This document shows positions 53,837-64,000 of a stretch of DNA of 64,000 nt, in pieces (the stretch's first letter is position 1; each line of letters opens with the position of its first letter). Position numbers and translations under genes: made by a program. The DNA is from Scoparia ambigualis (Eukaryota; Arthropoda; Insecta; Lepidoptera; Crambidae): contig OY992502.1 of the NCBI GenBank assembly GCA_963921215.1, positions 61,668,622 to 61,732,621 of the forward strand. The letters are read 5' to 3'. Under the pieces are notes generated by a model. That model had not been told where the DNA came from. It did no database searches and worked only from the letters and a program-made list of their open reading frames with translations.

Positions 53837-55930
53837 GTATATATTAAATAAGCATTCTAGTTTACATAATTATGTAATTGGGTTTATACCCGTTTAATTA
53901 TGTTTAATAATAAATAAATAAATAAATTATGGGCGCCAGGATCTTAATGTAGACCCGAATCTGGAGACGATGTCACCATACAACTTCACACAGGTCGAAC
54001 TCGCAGATCCTCAAATTTTTCACAACTTCACCAACGCTTGGTGTAGTTGGACATAAAAGGAAAATAAAGCTTAAGGTGTCAAAACCCTAATTCAATAAAT
54101 GTTTCAGTTTAAAAAAAGAACAATTATCCCCTAGTAAGGGGTAGAAAAAAAACCGTCAACGCCTGCTCATCCGCTAGGCGGCGACAGCTCGTCTGACAGC
54201 AGGTGGCCGCTGGTACCCCGACGAAGCAGGTCTCGCGTCCAGGCTTAAGGGCCCAGCTCTAAATCCTGGCGGCGAGACGGGCCTCTCGAAGTATCTGAAA
54301 TTATCAACATGGGGCCTATTTATAACACTACACACCTAGTTCAGATCTGTTACACAAATTAGGGTCCCGCAGTCTGCTATCTGTGTATCTGGGGCTGCAA
54401 CCTATCATAATCAGGGACTCGCAGCGCCATGGGTTATCAAAAGCTTCCCAACGCTGTTGCACAACTATAAACTCACACTCCAACACTAACATTTAACACC
54501 ATGTTTTAATTTTAGTGTTGTTTCACATTTACCTAGTACCCAAGGCACTACACGGCTACGATATTCCAATAAACATAACTAAACAATGCCAGACTATTGT
54601 TGGATGATGCAATATCCACTTAATAAAGGGGTTTGACACGTCTGCCACATGGCCAAGAGCCTTGCGTCGCCTGGCGACAAGGCAGGATTCAGACACCATG
54701 AAATATCGATTTGCTTTCCTAGGATGACGGCTTATTATACTTAAACAATGATATTGGGATACTTACGCGCTGGGAGATTTTATCTGTGCGCGTGGCTGCC
54801 AGCGACCGGAACTTCGTTTCGGGCACGGATCCCTGTAAATAAACCACACACTTGTTGACTATATTCTCATAAGCTAATGACGCCTCAAATCCACTACCTT
54901 ATTGCGACCTCAGATTAAAACAAAAGGTGACTACGACTCATGCCTACCTTAGTGAATTGATCTCAATACATCACCCACCACTTCACGCCAGAGATTGAAA
55001 TCCTTTCAACGTCATCAGACCCGGCACTCCAATTCACCGGAAACACTCAAACCGGAATGCCATCTTATGAAATCTACTCTCAAAGTCGGGTAATATTTAA
55101 CAACGCAGTTCCTTTAGAATTTTCCTTCAAACTATCAAAACGTCAAATATGACGTTTTCATCTCTCGTTCTGACACTGAAAGAATCTGTCAATTAGAAAA
55201 CTACTTGAACTAGAGACAAGTTAACGTTTAGCAATCTGAATTTCGTCCTTTTTTAAATTTGGAAATCAATTCCACTCGAGTTAATACCCTGTCTAAATAT
55301 TAAGGAGTATTAGTTTCCTCTCTGGTAACTCCTACGGGCAGAGACAATATCCATATAAAAAATATTACTCCCGTTCGAATGTTCTAGATAAAAGTCCTTA
55401 TAGAAAAAAATAGTTCTATTTCCGGATTTGCTTGAATTAAATTTAATTACTTAAAGTAATTATTATACATATTAATTTATTATGTAATTTATTATTAGAA
55501 CTGTTTCGGCTATTTTTTAAAATTGAATCTTTTGTGTGAAATTAAAAGCTGACAGCTACTTCGCCCCGCTACCGCTAGGCGTCGCTACGGTGGCTGTCAT
55601 TTTGTCTATGGTGTTATGTCAAATACAAAACGTAAACAAAGGAACTTAATTTTCTTCAAATCCAACGCAAAGTCTTGCTAAAACTGATTTAGAAATATGT
55701 TTTAATTGAAAATGCAAGAAAAGTGTGTCTTGTAATGTGTCAGCCAAGGCTCCATGTCTTTAATGTGAAGAAAAATGGATTTAATTCAAACAAGCTACAA
55801 GGACTAATGTTTTTTGGACATCTGATCATTCAAAAACAATGATTTCAGGTAAGTACTATTCAACCATTGCGAACCTCTTTTGTAGATTAGTAAAGGCAGA
55901 CAGGGCCCTGAATTTACAACGTAACACTAT

Positions 55931-58430
55931 TTATTTGATTTAAATGGTGTTCATATTTATGAAAATAACAAATTGTATTATGCAATACTGTAGCAACAAC
56001 CTTTGTAAAATTAAATTTCAAATGAATTTACTCTCAACTTATTTAAATTCGCTATTTGGTAAAAAGTGGACTATGGCAGATGACTGCAGTCTTGCTATCG
56101 TCATTGTCTAGTCTCTGACTAAGCCTTCGGGGATTATAGTCGTGATGTGTATGTAATTTAATTATCTCATGCTTCGAAATCTTTTGAATTATGGCATAAA
56201 CGCTTATAACATGTAAAGCAGCAAAGAATTATAATTCTTAAAAATTTAGTTGATCATAAATTAATGATTCGTTACATTAATCTACTGACGGCATATTATT
56301 ATCTGAGCCATGCATAATAGGTAATCAGTCACGAGATTGCGACATCTTTTTGCAAAAGAAAAAGGAAAGTCTGTTCAAAATAGACCATTTTTATCATTCA
56401 TTCGGATTCATGCGGTCCGGTCAGCCCGACTACCGGCGACGACAAACATTATTTTGTTACTTTTATTGACCATTTTACCCACTTTAAAGTGGCAGTCTTA
56501 AAATGTTTTATTAAATAAGTTAATAAAAAGTAAAAAAAAAATATTAAATGCGAAGTTCGTTAATTTACTTTTACTTATTGAGAAAATGGTTGAGAATATC
56601 GTTTTAATGAATTTAAGTAGTTTTGTGTTTCTAAGGGAATAAGTTGCCATTTGACAATTTCGTACACTCCACAACAAAATGGTTTCTCAGTGCGCATGAA
56701 TCGTACATTGACCGAAATGGCACGAACCATGGTCGCAAGTGCGAAGTTAAATAAAATATTTTGGGGTAAAGCCGCTTTAACGGCTACATCTCTAACAAAA
56801 TAACTACCCACTAAAGCGCTGCTAAATAAAAACCATACGAATGTGGCATGGTACGAACCCTAAAATTAATCACTTAAAAATATTTGGCTTTGCTTATGTA
56901 ACTATGTACATGATAAAATAAAAATAAAAAATAACAACTAGTCGATATTGTCGGTTATAGCAAAAATGGATACAAATTGTTTAATGTCGAAAATAAACAT
57001 TTTTTTTCCTTGCAAGAGATGTAATATTTGACTAATGTAATTTTTGAAAATTCTTGGCCAAAATTTAAAAGTGATGAGCAATATCAAGTATAAATTCCCG
57101 CCAAAATTAGTCAGTCCGTTGAGGTCTCTGAACAACTAATAGGCAAGAAACACAAAATTCCAACCGACAAGACAATAGTAATTGACGATACTCAGTCAAT
57201 CAAATTTGTCAGACGTAGCGAACGGATTAGCAATCTATCCCCGAAAATTTAAAAGAAAATGACTGACCCCGATTTGTATTTCTCTTTTGAATACTTCTCA
57301 TTCCTTACCACTATGTGACAGTGGTGTTTATAATGGTGTGTTACTGATAAATGGTTTTCCGCCATAGTTTGTGAAATCGAATCTCTGAACAATAATCAGA
57401 CATGGACATTTGTTGATAGACCTAAAAATATGAATATTGTCAGTAGTAAATGGGTTTTTAAAGTAAACAATAACGGAAACGGGGAACCGGTGCGATAAAA
57501 GGGCGGGCCTTTTTTTGTTGCCGTTTTTCTTTTTACCCAAACATACTTACAAGATTATGTCGAAACGTTTGCATCTGTTGCGCGAATTAATAATTATTAG
57601 TATCATTACTTTTAGATTTATTCTAACTTTTGCTATTCAGTTTGACCTCTAAGTCCATCACATGGACGTAAAAAAAATATGTTTTTTTTTAAATGGCGTA
57701 GTTAAAGAGGATATTTGTATGAAAATACCTGAAGGTATTACCTATTGTTGGTTTACTAAACCAAGTTTGTTAATTAAGCAAAACATTATATTGACTAAAG
57801 CAATCCTCTCGATGTTGGTATGAACGTTTTCGATCGTAACCTTAAAGGAATGGGTTTTCATAATTCTGAGATCCATGTCTTTATTGACTAGATAAAAATT
57901 ATATACATAACAAGTACCTAGTGCTATATGTTGATGGTTTAGTGATTTGACACACACAATGAACAAACCTTACAATATTATTAAAATTGTGAATGAGTTA
58001 TTAAAACTGACATGATTCTGACATGACTGATTTATTTAAATAAAGTAAAATTGTTTTAGGTATTAAAATTGAAAGAACAAAGAACACAATAACTTTAGAT
58101 AAATTTATTTATTTACCAAATGTTTTACAAAAACAAAATATCCATGAAAGATTGCAATTCTTCAAAATCATCATTTCCTTCTACATTAAATTACTTAGAT
58201 TTAAACTCCGACGAATGTTATGTCCAACAATCCCACAGATCATAAAAAGTCTAAACAGATAGAAATTAGAGGTACCACTCTAGAGAGCAAATTACTAACA
58301 AAGTAATAAACCTTGAATATATCTCCACAGGAGACCAACAAGCTGACATTTTCTCGAAAGTGATGCCCTCTACAAAGTTCCAGGAATTTAGAAATAAATT
58401 TAATTTATTTTGATTCCTAATTGGTGCAAA
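55931..58430 (+). pseudogene. copia integrase, reverse transcriptase and RNase H relic
   Basis: After element B the copia pol resumes. Pre-integrase residues (SEPCIIGNQSRDCDIF) lie near 56,310-56,360. Integrase: IHSDSCGPVSPTTGDDKHYF-like residues with FVTFIDHFTHF (56,395-56,490), then GISCHLTISYTPQQNGFSVR and MNRTLTEMARTMVASAKLNK (56,640-56,760), where the usual catalytic E is changed (V-R-M-N-R). RT start: EIESLNNNQTWTFVDRPKNM and VSSKWVFKVNNNG (57,370-57,480), with ETFASVAR-like sequence to 57,600. The RNase H end is ISTGDQQADIFSKVMPSTKF-like at 58,325-58,400. Many stops and indels make it an old relic. Confidence 0.75.
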
Positions 58431-58817
58431 AATCTTAAACTTTAAACAATATGATGTTAATATAACAAAGATTATATTAAATTACTTATTAAGTTGAACA
58501 TACGTAATATAAGATGTTAATAGCAAACATGTAATAACATGTGATGTACCTACTTAAGATGTTAATTTATCAAAGAATGTATTAAGTTACTTATTAAATT
58601 GAACATACAAAACTTATGATATTAATAACATCATGTAATAACTTATGATGTACCTACATAACATAAGATGTTAATTTATAAAAGAATGCATTCTCATTAA
58701 GTTGATTATTATTTTATGTTACATTGTAATTAGTATGGAAAGAGTACCTCAGTAACTATTTTAAGCAGCTATTTGCTATTTTTGTTAAAGTAAGTATATC
58801 CTATTTTCGAGGGGGAC

Positions 58818-58994
58818 TGTTGGAATATACGAAAATACGATTACTTTGTGTAACATCCCTACTTTTATATTAGTAACTCAAACGACTTTTCATTATAAAA
58901 CCGTTGTGCCAACGGAGCGACTTTTACTTTGATAAAAGCATTTGTTCAGACAACTACGAAGTTTTACTTTGCCGTCACTGCGTCCCTGCCAACA
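58818..58994 (+). repeat. copia 3' LTR
   Basis: TGTTGGAATATACGAAAATA ... CCCTGCCAACA, directly after the polypurine tract CGAGGGGGAC (58,808-58,817). Confidence 0.9.
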
Positions 58995-60774
58995 TATTTG
59001 TTATTCAATATTTTTTTTGCATGCAATATACATTTTTTTATAGTTTAGAGTAGGCCTGGTATTTTTTTTTCTTTGTGTAAGTCTTATTTTTGTAATACTT
59101 TAGCCGATGGTCTCTATTTGTTGCACAGCTTGTTTTAATCCCTTTTGAGATCCAGTGTTGATATGATTGATTTTTTAATGTAACCCTACAGACAGGAAAA
59201 CATAATTTATACAACAAACAAAACCAGTCATGAAAATTATTAAAAGCTTGGTTTGTATATTCGTCACTGTAAACCTCAGCAAAAGAGAGGCTTCTTAAGT
59301 ATTTTTTAAACATTAGAATATTATTTTCAGAGTAGCATCTCTTATACATATGAAATTGCTTTACTGACTTAGGTTTTGTCTTAGTTTTAAAACTGAGCAA
59401 CTGTGCAGTATTATGGTCTGGTATTATGGTCTGTGATCTATGCACGATAAATTCCTTGTAGGCTTTGTTATATGCTGCTTCAGATTATAGTTTTTAATAT
59501 GTCTGAGAGGTGTTTAGTAACATTACAATTAACTAGAGTGTTAATGTTTATATCGCCTACAATAACTATTTTTTTTTTGTAGTGCTTGTGTAAATACTTA
59601 TTTAATAATTTCTCAAATTTATTTAAAAATAGATCATAATGTCTTTTATTTGCAGCTGTTGAGCTGCGGTATAGTGCGACATTAAAGAGTAGAAATTAAA
59701 TAATCCAGAACTAAATCCACTCATTTTTTGGCAACATTGATTATCTGTCATTAATGTCAAGTGGTTGTTTAACTCTGTCCGTGGTTACGATATAAATTGT
59801 TGTTTTTGTGATATTTCTACATTCCTGGATTTAAAACACTGATAACATGATTATGACCATCCGTGGCAGTTCTCGTAACATAATATATAAGGTTTTCTTT
59901 GAGAAGTTTGGCAGAATTTTAATACGGAACTTTGTTACGTAATCTGGAGGATATTTACCAACGTACTGCATATTATACTGGTAAGTAAGTTATAAAAGAT
60001 GTTGAAAGTATAATTATCTAAAATATGCCTATGCGCAATCGGCTAAATTCCGTGAAACAATCAGTATTATTAAATATTTTTAAAAGTTTTGGGGTTATGA
60101 TATTACAAACAAAAATGTTGGTTATTATAGTTCGACTCGAGAATCTTGAACTTTTGAATTTATTGGGACATTTTATCAAGTGTTCAGGGGTAGAATGTGG
60201 TAAGTACAGTAAATTATGTGGGTTGGCTTTTGCATCGAGTCGCCTGAATTTGAAGAAACTAACACTGTGGGGGGGTCTTAGGGGTTCTTAAATAAAGGTT
60301 TATTAACATTTTAGCTGCCGCTGTTGCGTTAAAATATTTAAAAAACCACTTGAAAGTTTTACCAAAATCGGCTATAATCACGAAAAATTACACGTTTTTA
60401 GGTAAATTAATACCATATTAACAGAACCGAAGAACCGAACGAAAAATTACTTGTCTGCGACAGGAGGGGTAAGTGGGGGGTACTTCTCTCTCCTTCCCTC
60501 CCGTTCCCCCACCAATAAAGGAGACTCGATTCAAAAGTTTTACCATGATACATAACCTCAAAATACAAGAAAATTAACATAACTTAAAAACTATTTGTTT
60601 GCGGCAGAGGGGGTAAATAGGGGGGTACTCCTCCCCCCACTCCTTACCTTCACCACCCCCACCCCGATTCAGGCGACTCGATTCAAAAGTTTTACCAATT
60701 ATGTTTATAACTCAGTCCATAGGACTGAACAATTTTGGTTTTGTTATTTTTTATGCATATATGTTTTTATTGTT

Positions 60775-61060
60775 CTAAGTGTGTCTGACAGTACTGTGCG
60801 GAGAATAGCTAAACAAGGCTCCAAAAATGGATAAAAATTTTCGACTCCCGCTAAACACAGAAAGGGTCGACTCACAAAGGAACTCGATGACTTTGATATG
60901 TGTGCAATCCCTCAGAAAATGATTTTTTTTACACTGTAAATAAAGAAATACCAACAATATGCAAATTAATAGCTCAATTAAGGCAACTTATTGGCTATGA
61001 TGGAAGCCGCGAGCATTTGCGAAACTTGAAGAGTATCTGGACTTTAATTTATTAATTTTA
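60775..61060 (+). pseudogene. mariner-type transposase, N-terminal helix-turn-helix remnant
   Basis: Broken frames show VSDSTVRRIAKQGSKNG, KHRKGRLTKELDDFDMCAIP, then in another frame PTICKLIAQLRQLIGYDGSR and EHLRNL. I recognise this series from DNA-binding domains of insect mariner/Tc1-like transposases, where STVRRI is the first helix-turn-helix and the LDDFD segment leads to the second. The catalytic DDE/D part is absent. Several stops and indels interrupt it. Its position within matching terminal repeats supports the assignment. Confidence 0.55.
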
Positions 61061-61140
61061 TATCTAAATAAAAATAAGTTATTAGTACAATGGCTGTTTT
61101 CATTAAGTACTACATACAAACTACTCAAATTAATTATTTT

Positions 61141-61330
61141 AACGACCTCCTCAGCTGAGAGGCGAGCACCCCGGACTTGGCGTCGCCATCTTTAAGGTTG
61201 TCTTTAAGGTTGGGTTAATGTAGAAAACCAACTTTTCTATATGGTCTTGGATTTGGGTGTTGTGGTACCGTCGTTGTTTCTGATTTCTATAACATAAGTG
61301 CCTTAGCTACTTCCTTTATATCAGAGCAAT
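61141..61330 (+). repeat. diverged tRNA-derived SINE, relative of 35,072-35,310
   Basis: CGACCTCCTCAGCTGAGAGG, GGCGTCGCCATCTTTAAGGT and TCTTGGATTTGGGTGTTGTG match the SINE at 35,072 in order, with many changes. It lies inside the mariner. Confidence 0.5.
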
Positions 61331-61971
61331 GTGTAAGTGATGTTTTCCAATTATATAAAAATATTAAATAAAAACAAGTATCAAGAACAATTTGATCGAC
61401 CTATCATCGTTGCTATGTTAACGACAACAGCGCCCTCATTTATTTTCTACTCTTTTATGTCGCACTGTACACACTTACAATTATAATATTGCAAAATGGA
61501 ATTAGAATGGCGCAGCACTCAAAGTGAAAGTTTGTCGAAATTTCATCAAAAACGTTAAATTTTCTGTAAGCTAAGCCCTTTTTTACCAATATGCAGGTAC
61601 CACCTCTTTTTTAGTTTCAACCATAATGTGCAGCAAGCTCATAGTTATGTAAACTAATATTTTATTTCTTCCCCATTCTTTACAAAGGTCTCCGTGAAGC
61701 ACAATACATCAGGGTACAGCCCAGATAACATTTCAGTTAGTGTCGCCTCAATCAGTTCTTTTTTGGAAAGTAAGCCTTGAATGTTTTGATGTAGTATTTA
61801 CAAAATTATTGTTATTTTTAGGGACGAAAACAGTCAGTGCCCTCCTTTTCAGGTGTACTAATATTATTTGATAATATGATCCTAGAGAAATAGTATGGTA
61901 TGGTACCTTTCTTATAAACAGTTGTATTACTTACTGTAGCGTTTGTCAATCTATCTTTATTTATACTATAA

Positions 61972-63083
61972 TCAATGAACGGCAGTCTTTCTTAATTTTG
62001 AGCCATTTTTAACATAATCATTTAAATATTTTAAATAATCAATTTCAACATTTAACTTTAAGGTGATTTTCTTTTTTAGAGAAGTCATATTTTGGTATTT
62101 AGTCACAATTTGATCAATGTCAATAAAAGAGCAATTTTTATAGTTTTTCATAAGTAAATTAATTTGTAAATTCAATTTGGCAGCATTTAAATAACAGTTA
62201 TTTCGGACACTAAGTAATAATATTTTTCCTAACTTTAAATTGCATAGTGTATTACATAAATTAGACATTATTGTGTATGGATTCCTATCGTTTGACCCTA
62301 CCGTCAATATCAATACATCATCCTTAGTGAAAGAATTATACATATGTTCACAACTAGACAACACTTGAGAGCAGGATGCATACGGTTTGACTATGCTACT
62401 TATTTTGTAATTATCATTCCACTTTCCGAATCGTGATTTTCCTAATTCCTCAGCAAGACCTCGCACCTGCTGATCACCAATTATATAAATACGACCACTC
62501 TTGTCATTGTCACAGGTGACAGATGAATCGGTTGATGGTCGATTGAGCAGTAGTATATTATTGTCCGCGAATTGAGATGGCGATATCACGACGACGTCAT
62601 GTTCAATCTGGTAGTTACTGTTACGTTTTATAGATGGCGTTGCGCAAATATCCTGGTGAGATTTATTTTCTTTTTCGTCTTGTATAAAATCCAAAACCGT
62701 CTTGTTTTGGTTATTTTTGTTTCTTCTAACTGTTACATTTTTCTTTTGACTTGAGTTACAGATTTCAGTCAAGTATTTGGTTTTGTTTTCTTTGTTTAGT
62801 AACTTCTTTTTTAAATCACTATTTTCCAATAAAAGTTTTTCTATTTCATTGTCTGCTATTAGAAGTTTCTCCCTAAGATCTTTATTTTGTTTTATTAAGT
62901 AGCCAATCTTTCCTCGATATTTATTCTTCGTAAATCTGGGCAGCTACTGTTCAGTCGGCTACTTTGTGAAGTTGACATAATATCCATGTATTCATCATCT
63001 GACAATGATTCAAATGAGTTGGTCGTCGAGATATTTATTTTGTAACAGTAGTGTAATATTGGGCATTCTAGATCACTTTTCAC
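61972..63083 (-). pseudogene. LINE ORF1 with coiled coil and SGNH-hydrolase-like domain
   Basis: The N-terminal piece (63,083-62,895) is Ser/Asp-rich (SFESLSDDEYMDIMSTSQSS). After a frameshift near 62,900 a leucine-zipper-like coil (REKLLIADNEIEKLLLENSD) leads into the frame 62,829-61,972. Its second half is an esterase fold: YIIGDQQVRGLAEELGKSRF (block I region), VLILTVGSNDRNP (the G-x-N-D block), and KILLLSVRNNCYLNAAKLNL. Esterase-bearing ORF1 proteins are known from CR1-clade LINEs; they bind RNA and possibly lipids. The usual catalytic serine in block I (GDS) reads GDQ, so hydrolase activity is doubtful. The C-terminus looks complete. Confidence 0.75.
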
Positions 63084-63147
63084 TCCATTGATCTCACTGA
63101 CGTTCGATCAATGTCGTTAAAAAGTGATCTAGAATGTCCCAATATTA
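63053..63147. repeat. ~28-bp inverted repeat at the LINE 5' end
   Basis: TAATATTGGGCATTCTAGATC.. (63,053-63,080) and its complement (63,119-63,147), one single-base gap, 38-bp loop. The left arm belongs to the LINE ORF1 region; the right arm is an inverted copy. Confidence 0.9.
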
Positions 63148-63230
63148 CTTTTGAAAATCACTGCCATTCGCTCGTATATATGTTTAAGCGCTATGCTTCA
63201 AAGTCATTTTATTGAAACTCCCGAAACACT

Positions 63231-63941
63231 GTGGTCAATAAGAAAACAGCTGCTATGAGATTTGTTAAACAAAAACAGTCATTAAAATTAAAATGCATTT
63301 GCCCACCATCATCAAATGAGTTAAAACGTCATGGCAACTTATTGCCGAACAGTATCCGTTGTATTGTTTGCGGCCCTTCGAATTGTGGAAAGACAAACTT
63401 AGTAATTAGTTTATTACTACATACAGATGGTCCACGGTTCCGCAACCTTTATGTTTATTCAAAATCTTTGTATCAACCTAAATACATATTTTTAGAAAAA
63501 GTATTAAATATGGTTGCAGGTACATCGTATCATAAATATAATGACAACACCGAAGTTTTGAGTCCACATGATGCTTTGTCTGACTCGATTATTATATTTG
63601 ATGATGTTGCTTGTGAAAACCAAAACCACATCCGAGATTATTTTGCTATGGGACGTCATAAAAATATCGATTGTTTTTATATTAATCAAACTTATACAAA
63701 AGTACCAAAACAACTTATTAGGGACAATTCTAACCTAATTATATTATTTAAGCAGGACGATGTAAATTTGAAACACGTATATGATGAACACGTAGGGTCG
63801 GACATGACTTGGTCACAATTTCGAGAAATGTGCTCAACTGTTTGGAAGAAACCATTCAATTATCTTTTAATAAATAAGGATTGTGAACGAAACAAAGGAT
63901 GTTATAGGAAGACATTTGATACGTTTATAGAATTAGATTAA
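63231..63941 (+). CDS. Polinton/Maverick-type packaging ATPase (A32-like, FtsK-HerA class)
   Basis: Complete 236-residue frame. Walker A GPSNCGKTN at residues 48-56, Walker B DSIIIFDDVAC at about 118-128, and the conserved block FYINQTYTKVPKQLIRDNSN (149-168) followed by LIILFKQDDVNLKHVYDEHV. This is the genome-packaging ATPase of Polinton/Maverick elements and adintovirus-like relatives, of normal length (about 220-250 residues). It would pump element DNA into capsids. The start at 63,231 is the first Met; Met 9 is an alternative. No disabling change is visible. Upstream lies a fold-back and the LINE 5' end; no capsid, protease or integrase gene of a Polinton lies in view, but the window ends 59 bp after the stop. 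Confidence 0.85.
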   Translation: MVNKKTAAMRFVKQKQSLKLKCICPPSSNELKRHGNLLPNSIRCIVCGPSNCGKTNLVISLLLHTDGPRFRNLYVYSKSLYQPKYIFLEKVLNMVAGTSYHKYNDNTEVLSPHDALSDSIIIFDDVACENQNHIRDYFAMGRHKNIDCFYINQTYTKVPKQLIRDNSNLIILFKQDDVNLKHVYDEHVGSDMTWSQFREMCSTVWKKPFNYLLINKDCERNKGCYRKTFDTFIELD

Positions 63942-64000
63942 TGTACAAAAGCAGTTGTAATTATGCCATAAAATCACTTTCATTTGTGACTTAAAGCTGA

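Larger units (their letters stand above)
49406..53926 (+). mobile_element. nearly full-length non-LTR retrotransposon (Jockey-like)
   Basis: Plus-strand LINE with 5' UTR, PHD-type ORF1, ORF2 (endonuclease and RT) and a (TAAA)n-type tail (ATAAATAAATAAATAAA, 53,911-53,927). AATTAT-type flanks at both ends are a likely target duplication. It lies in element B: the host sequence on either side matches contiguous sequence of element A near 39,660-39,690. Confidence 0.85.
48672..55926 (-). mobile_element. LTR-like element B (~2.7 kb without its LINE)
   Basis: Inverted relative to element A. On the minus strand it begins TGTTACGTTGTAAATTC (55,926) and ends AATGTAACA (48,672); 4-bp duplication CTAT at 48,668-48,671 and 55,927-55,930. 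A LINE of about 4.5 kb (49,406-53,926) sits inside; without it the unit is about 2.7 kb. Alignment with A holds along the whole length but with many differences, so both are old. Confidence 0.75.
47391..58994 (+). mobile_element. copia-type retrotransposon, expanded by nested insertion
   Basis: 5' LTR 47,391-47,590 and 3' LTR 58,818-58,994 share TGTTGGAATA...GACGAAAATAC-type ends and long identical blocks. The flanks TATTT (47,386-47,390 and 58,995-58,999) are a 5-bp target duplication. The interior is collinear copia: gag, protease, [element B], pre-integrase, integrase, RT, RNase H, polypurine tract. It is inserted in the CR1-type LINE. Confidence 0.9.
59672..61467 (+). mobile_element. mariner/Tc1-type element, 1,796 bp, decayed
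   Basis: Terminal repeats of about 30 bp: TAGTGCGACATTAAAGAGTA (left) and complement of CAGTGCGACATAAAAGAGTA (right). TA duplicates flank it (59,670-59,671; 61,468-61,469). It sits inside the LINE endonuclease. A small transposase remnant and an internal GC-rich repeat are its only content. Confidence 0.85.
59038..61800 (-). pseudogene. LINE endonuclease and linker, split by a mariner
   Basis: The N-terminal part (about 61,760-61,470) includes ATLTEMLSGLYPDVLCFTET (catalytic-region Glu) and residues of the next strands in shifted frames. The mariner occupies 61,467-59,672. The frame then resumes with YRSSTAANKRHYDLFLNKFE and VIVGDININTL (about 59,690-59,550), a frame change near 59,450, and the open frame 59,445-59,038 containing HRSQTIIPDHNTAQ, WISKGIKTSCATNR and a Lys-rich end that leads to the copia insertion. 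The endonuclease would nick target DNA to prime reverse transcription. Confidence 0.75.
46231..63083 (-). mobile_element. CR1-type LINE, interrupted by copia and mariner insertions
   Basis: Minus-strand order: ORF1 with SGNH-esterase domain (63.1-62.0 kb), endonuclease (61.8-59.1 kb), linker, reverse transcriptase (47.4-46.4 kb) and a (TTCTA)n tail at about 46,231-46,252. Two insertions explain the gap: copia 47,391-58,994 (TATTT duplication) and a mariner 59,672-61,467 (TA). The coding sense resumes across both insertions. RT ends soon after its catalytic box, so the RT C-terminus is deleted. Confidence 0.85.

Noticed and set aside
36422..55926. One ~20-kb transposon with very long inverted repeats
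   Set aside because: Each arm has its own 4-bp target duplication and complete ends, and the right arm lies inside a copia element. They are two separate insertions in opposite orientation.

Overview
The window looks like insect, most probably lepidopteran, repeat-rich DNA. This rests on AT-rich eukaryotic sequence with GT-AG introns, CsRn1-type gypsy elements with a CHCC gag finger, copia, BEL/Pao, CR1/Jockey LINEs, Tc1/mariner, piggyBac, hAT and Mutator-like elements, tRNA-derived SINEs, and no bacterial-style operons. No conserved single-copy host gene was recognised. Almost everything is a transposable element, mostly broken and often nested. Such density would fit heterochromatin or a sex chromosome, but that is inference.

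Left part (1-12.8 kb): a Pao gag scrap, the 5' part of a copia element (minus), a decayed Polinton/Maverick-type DNA polymerase N-terminus (3.7-4.6 kb), tandem repeats, and a small four-exon gene of unknown function on the minus strand (5.5-6.9 kb, 149 residues, phase-consistent introns). A two-exon reading frame on the plus strand lies at its head. Then come a gypsy pol remnant (7.2-9.3 kb) and a CR1/Jockey-type LINE (9.3-12.6 kb).

Middle (12.8-36 kb): a FLYWCH/MULE transposase relic; a 4.2-kb element whose terminal inverted repeats are built of 31-bp units (14.8-19.0 kb) and whose interior holds several hairpins; a LINE ORF1 scrap; a deleted CsRn1/gypsy copy with a MITE in its LTR; the 5' half of an errantivirus-like gypsy with a 69-bp repeat array; an apparently intact CsRn1/gypsy element (25,840-31,164) with identical 680-bp LTRs, a CATA target duplication and a GGGAAAC frameshift signal; a DDE_4-type transposase relic split by a Tc1 element; and SINE/tRNA-like copies in a fold-back.

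Right part (36-64 kb): two copies of an LTR-like 2.7-kb unit (TGTTAC...GTAACA, 4-bp duplications) in opposite orientation. Copy A (36,422-43,294) is inflated by a piggyBac and a hAT insertion. Copy B (48,672-55,926) contains a nearly full-length LINE and itself sits inside a copia element (47,391-58,994, TATTT duplication), which in turn sits inside a CR1-type LINE on the minus strand (46.2-63.1 kb) that also took a mariner insertion. The window ends with a complete, apparently intact Polinton-type A32-like packaging ATPase (63,231-63,941).

No pathway or operon logic joins these genes. The organisation is insertional layering, and relative ages can be read from target-site duplications.
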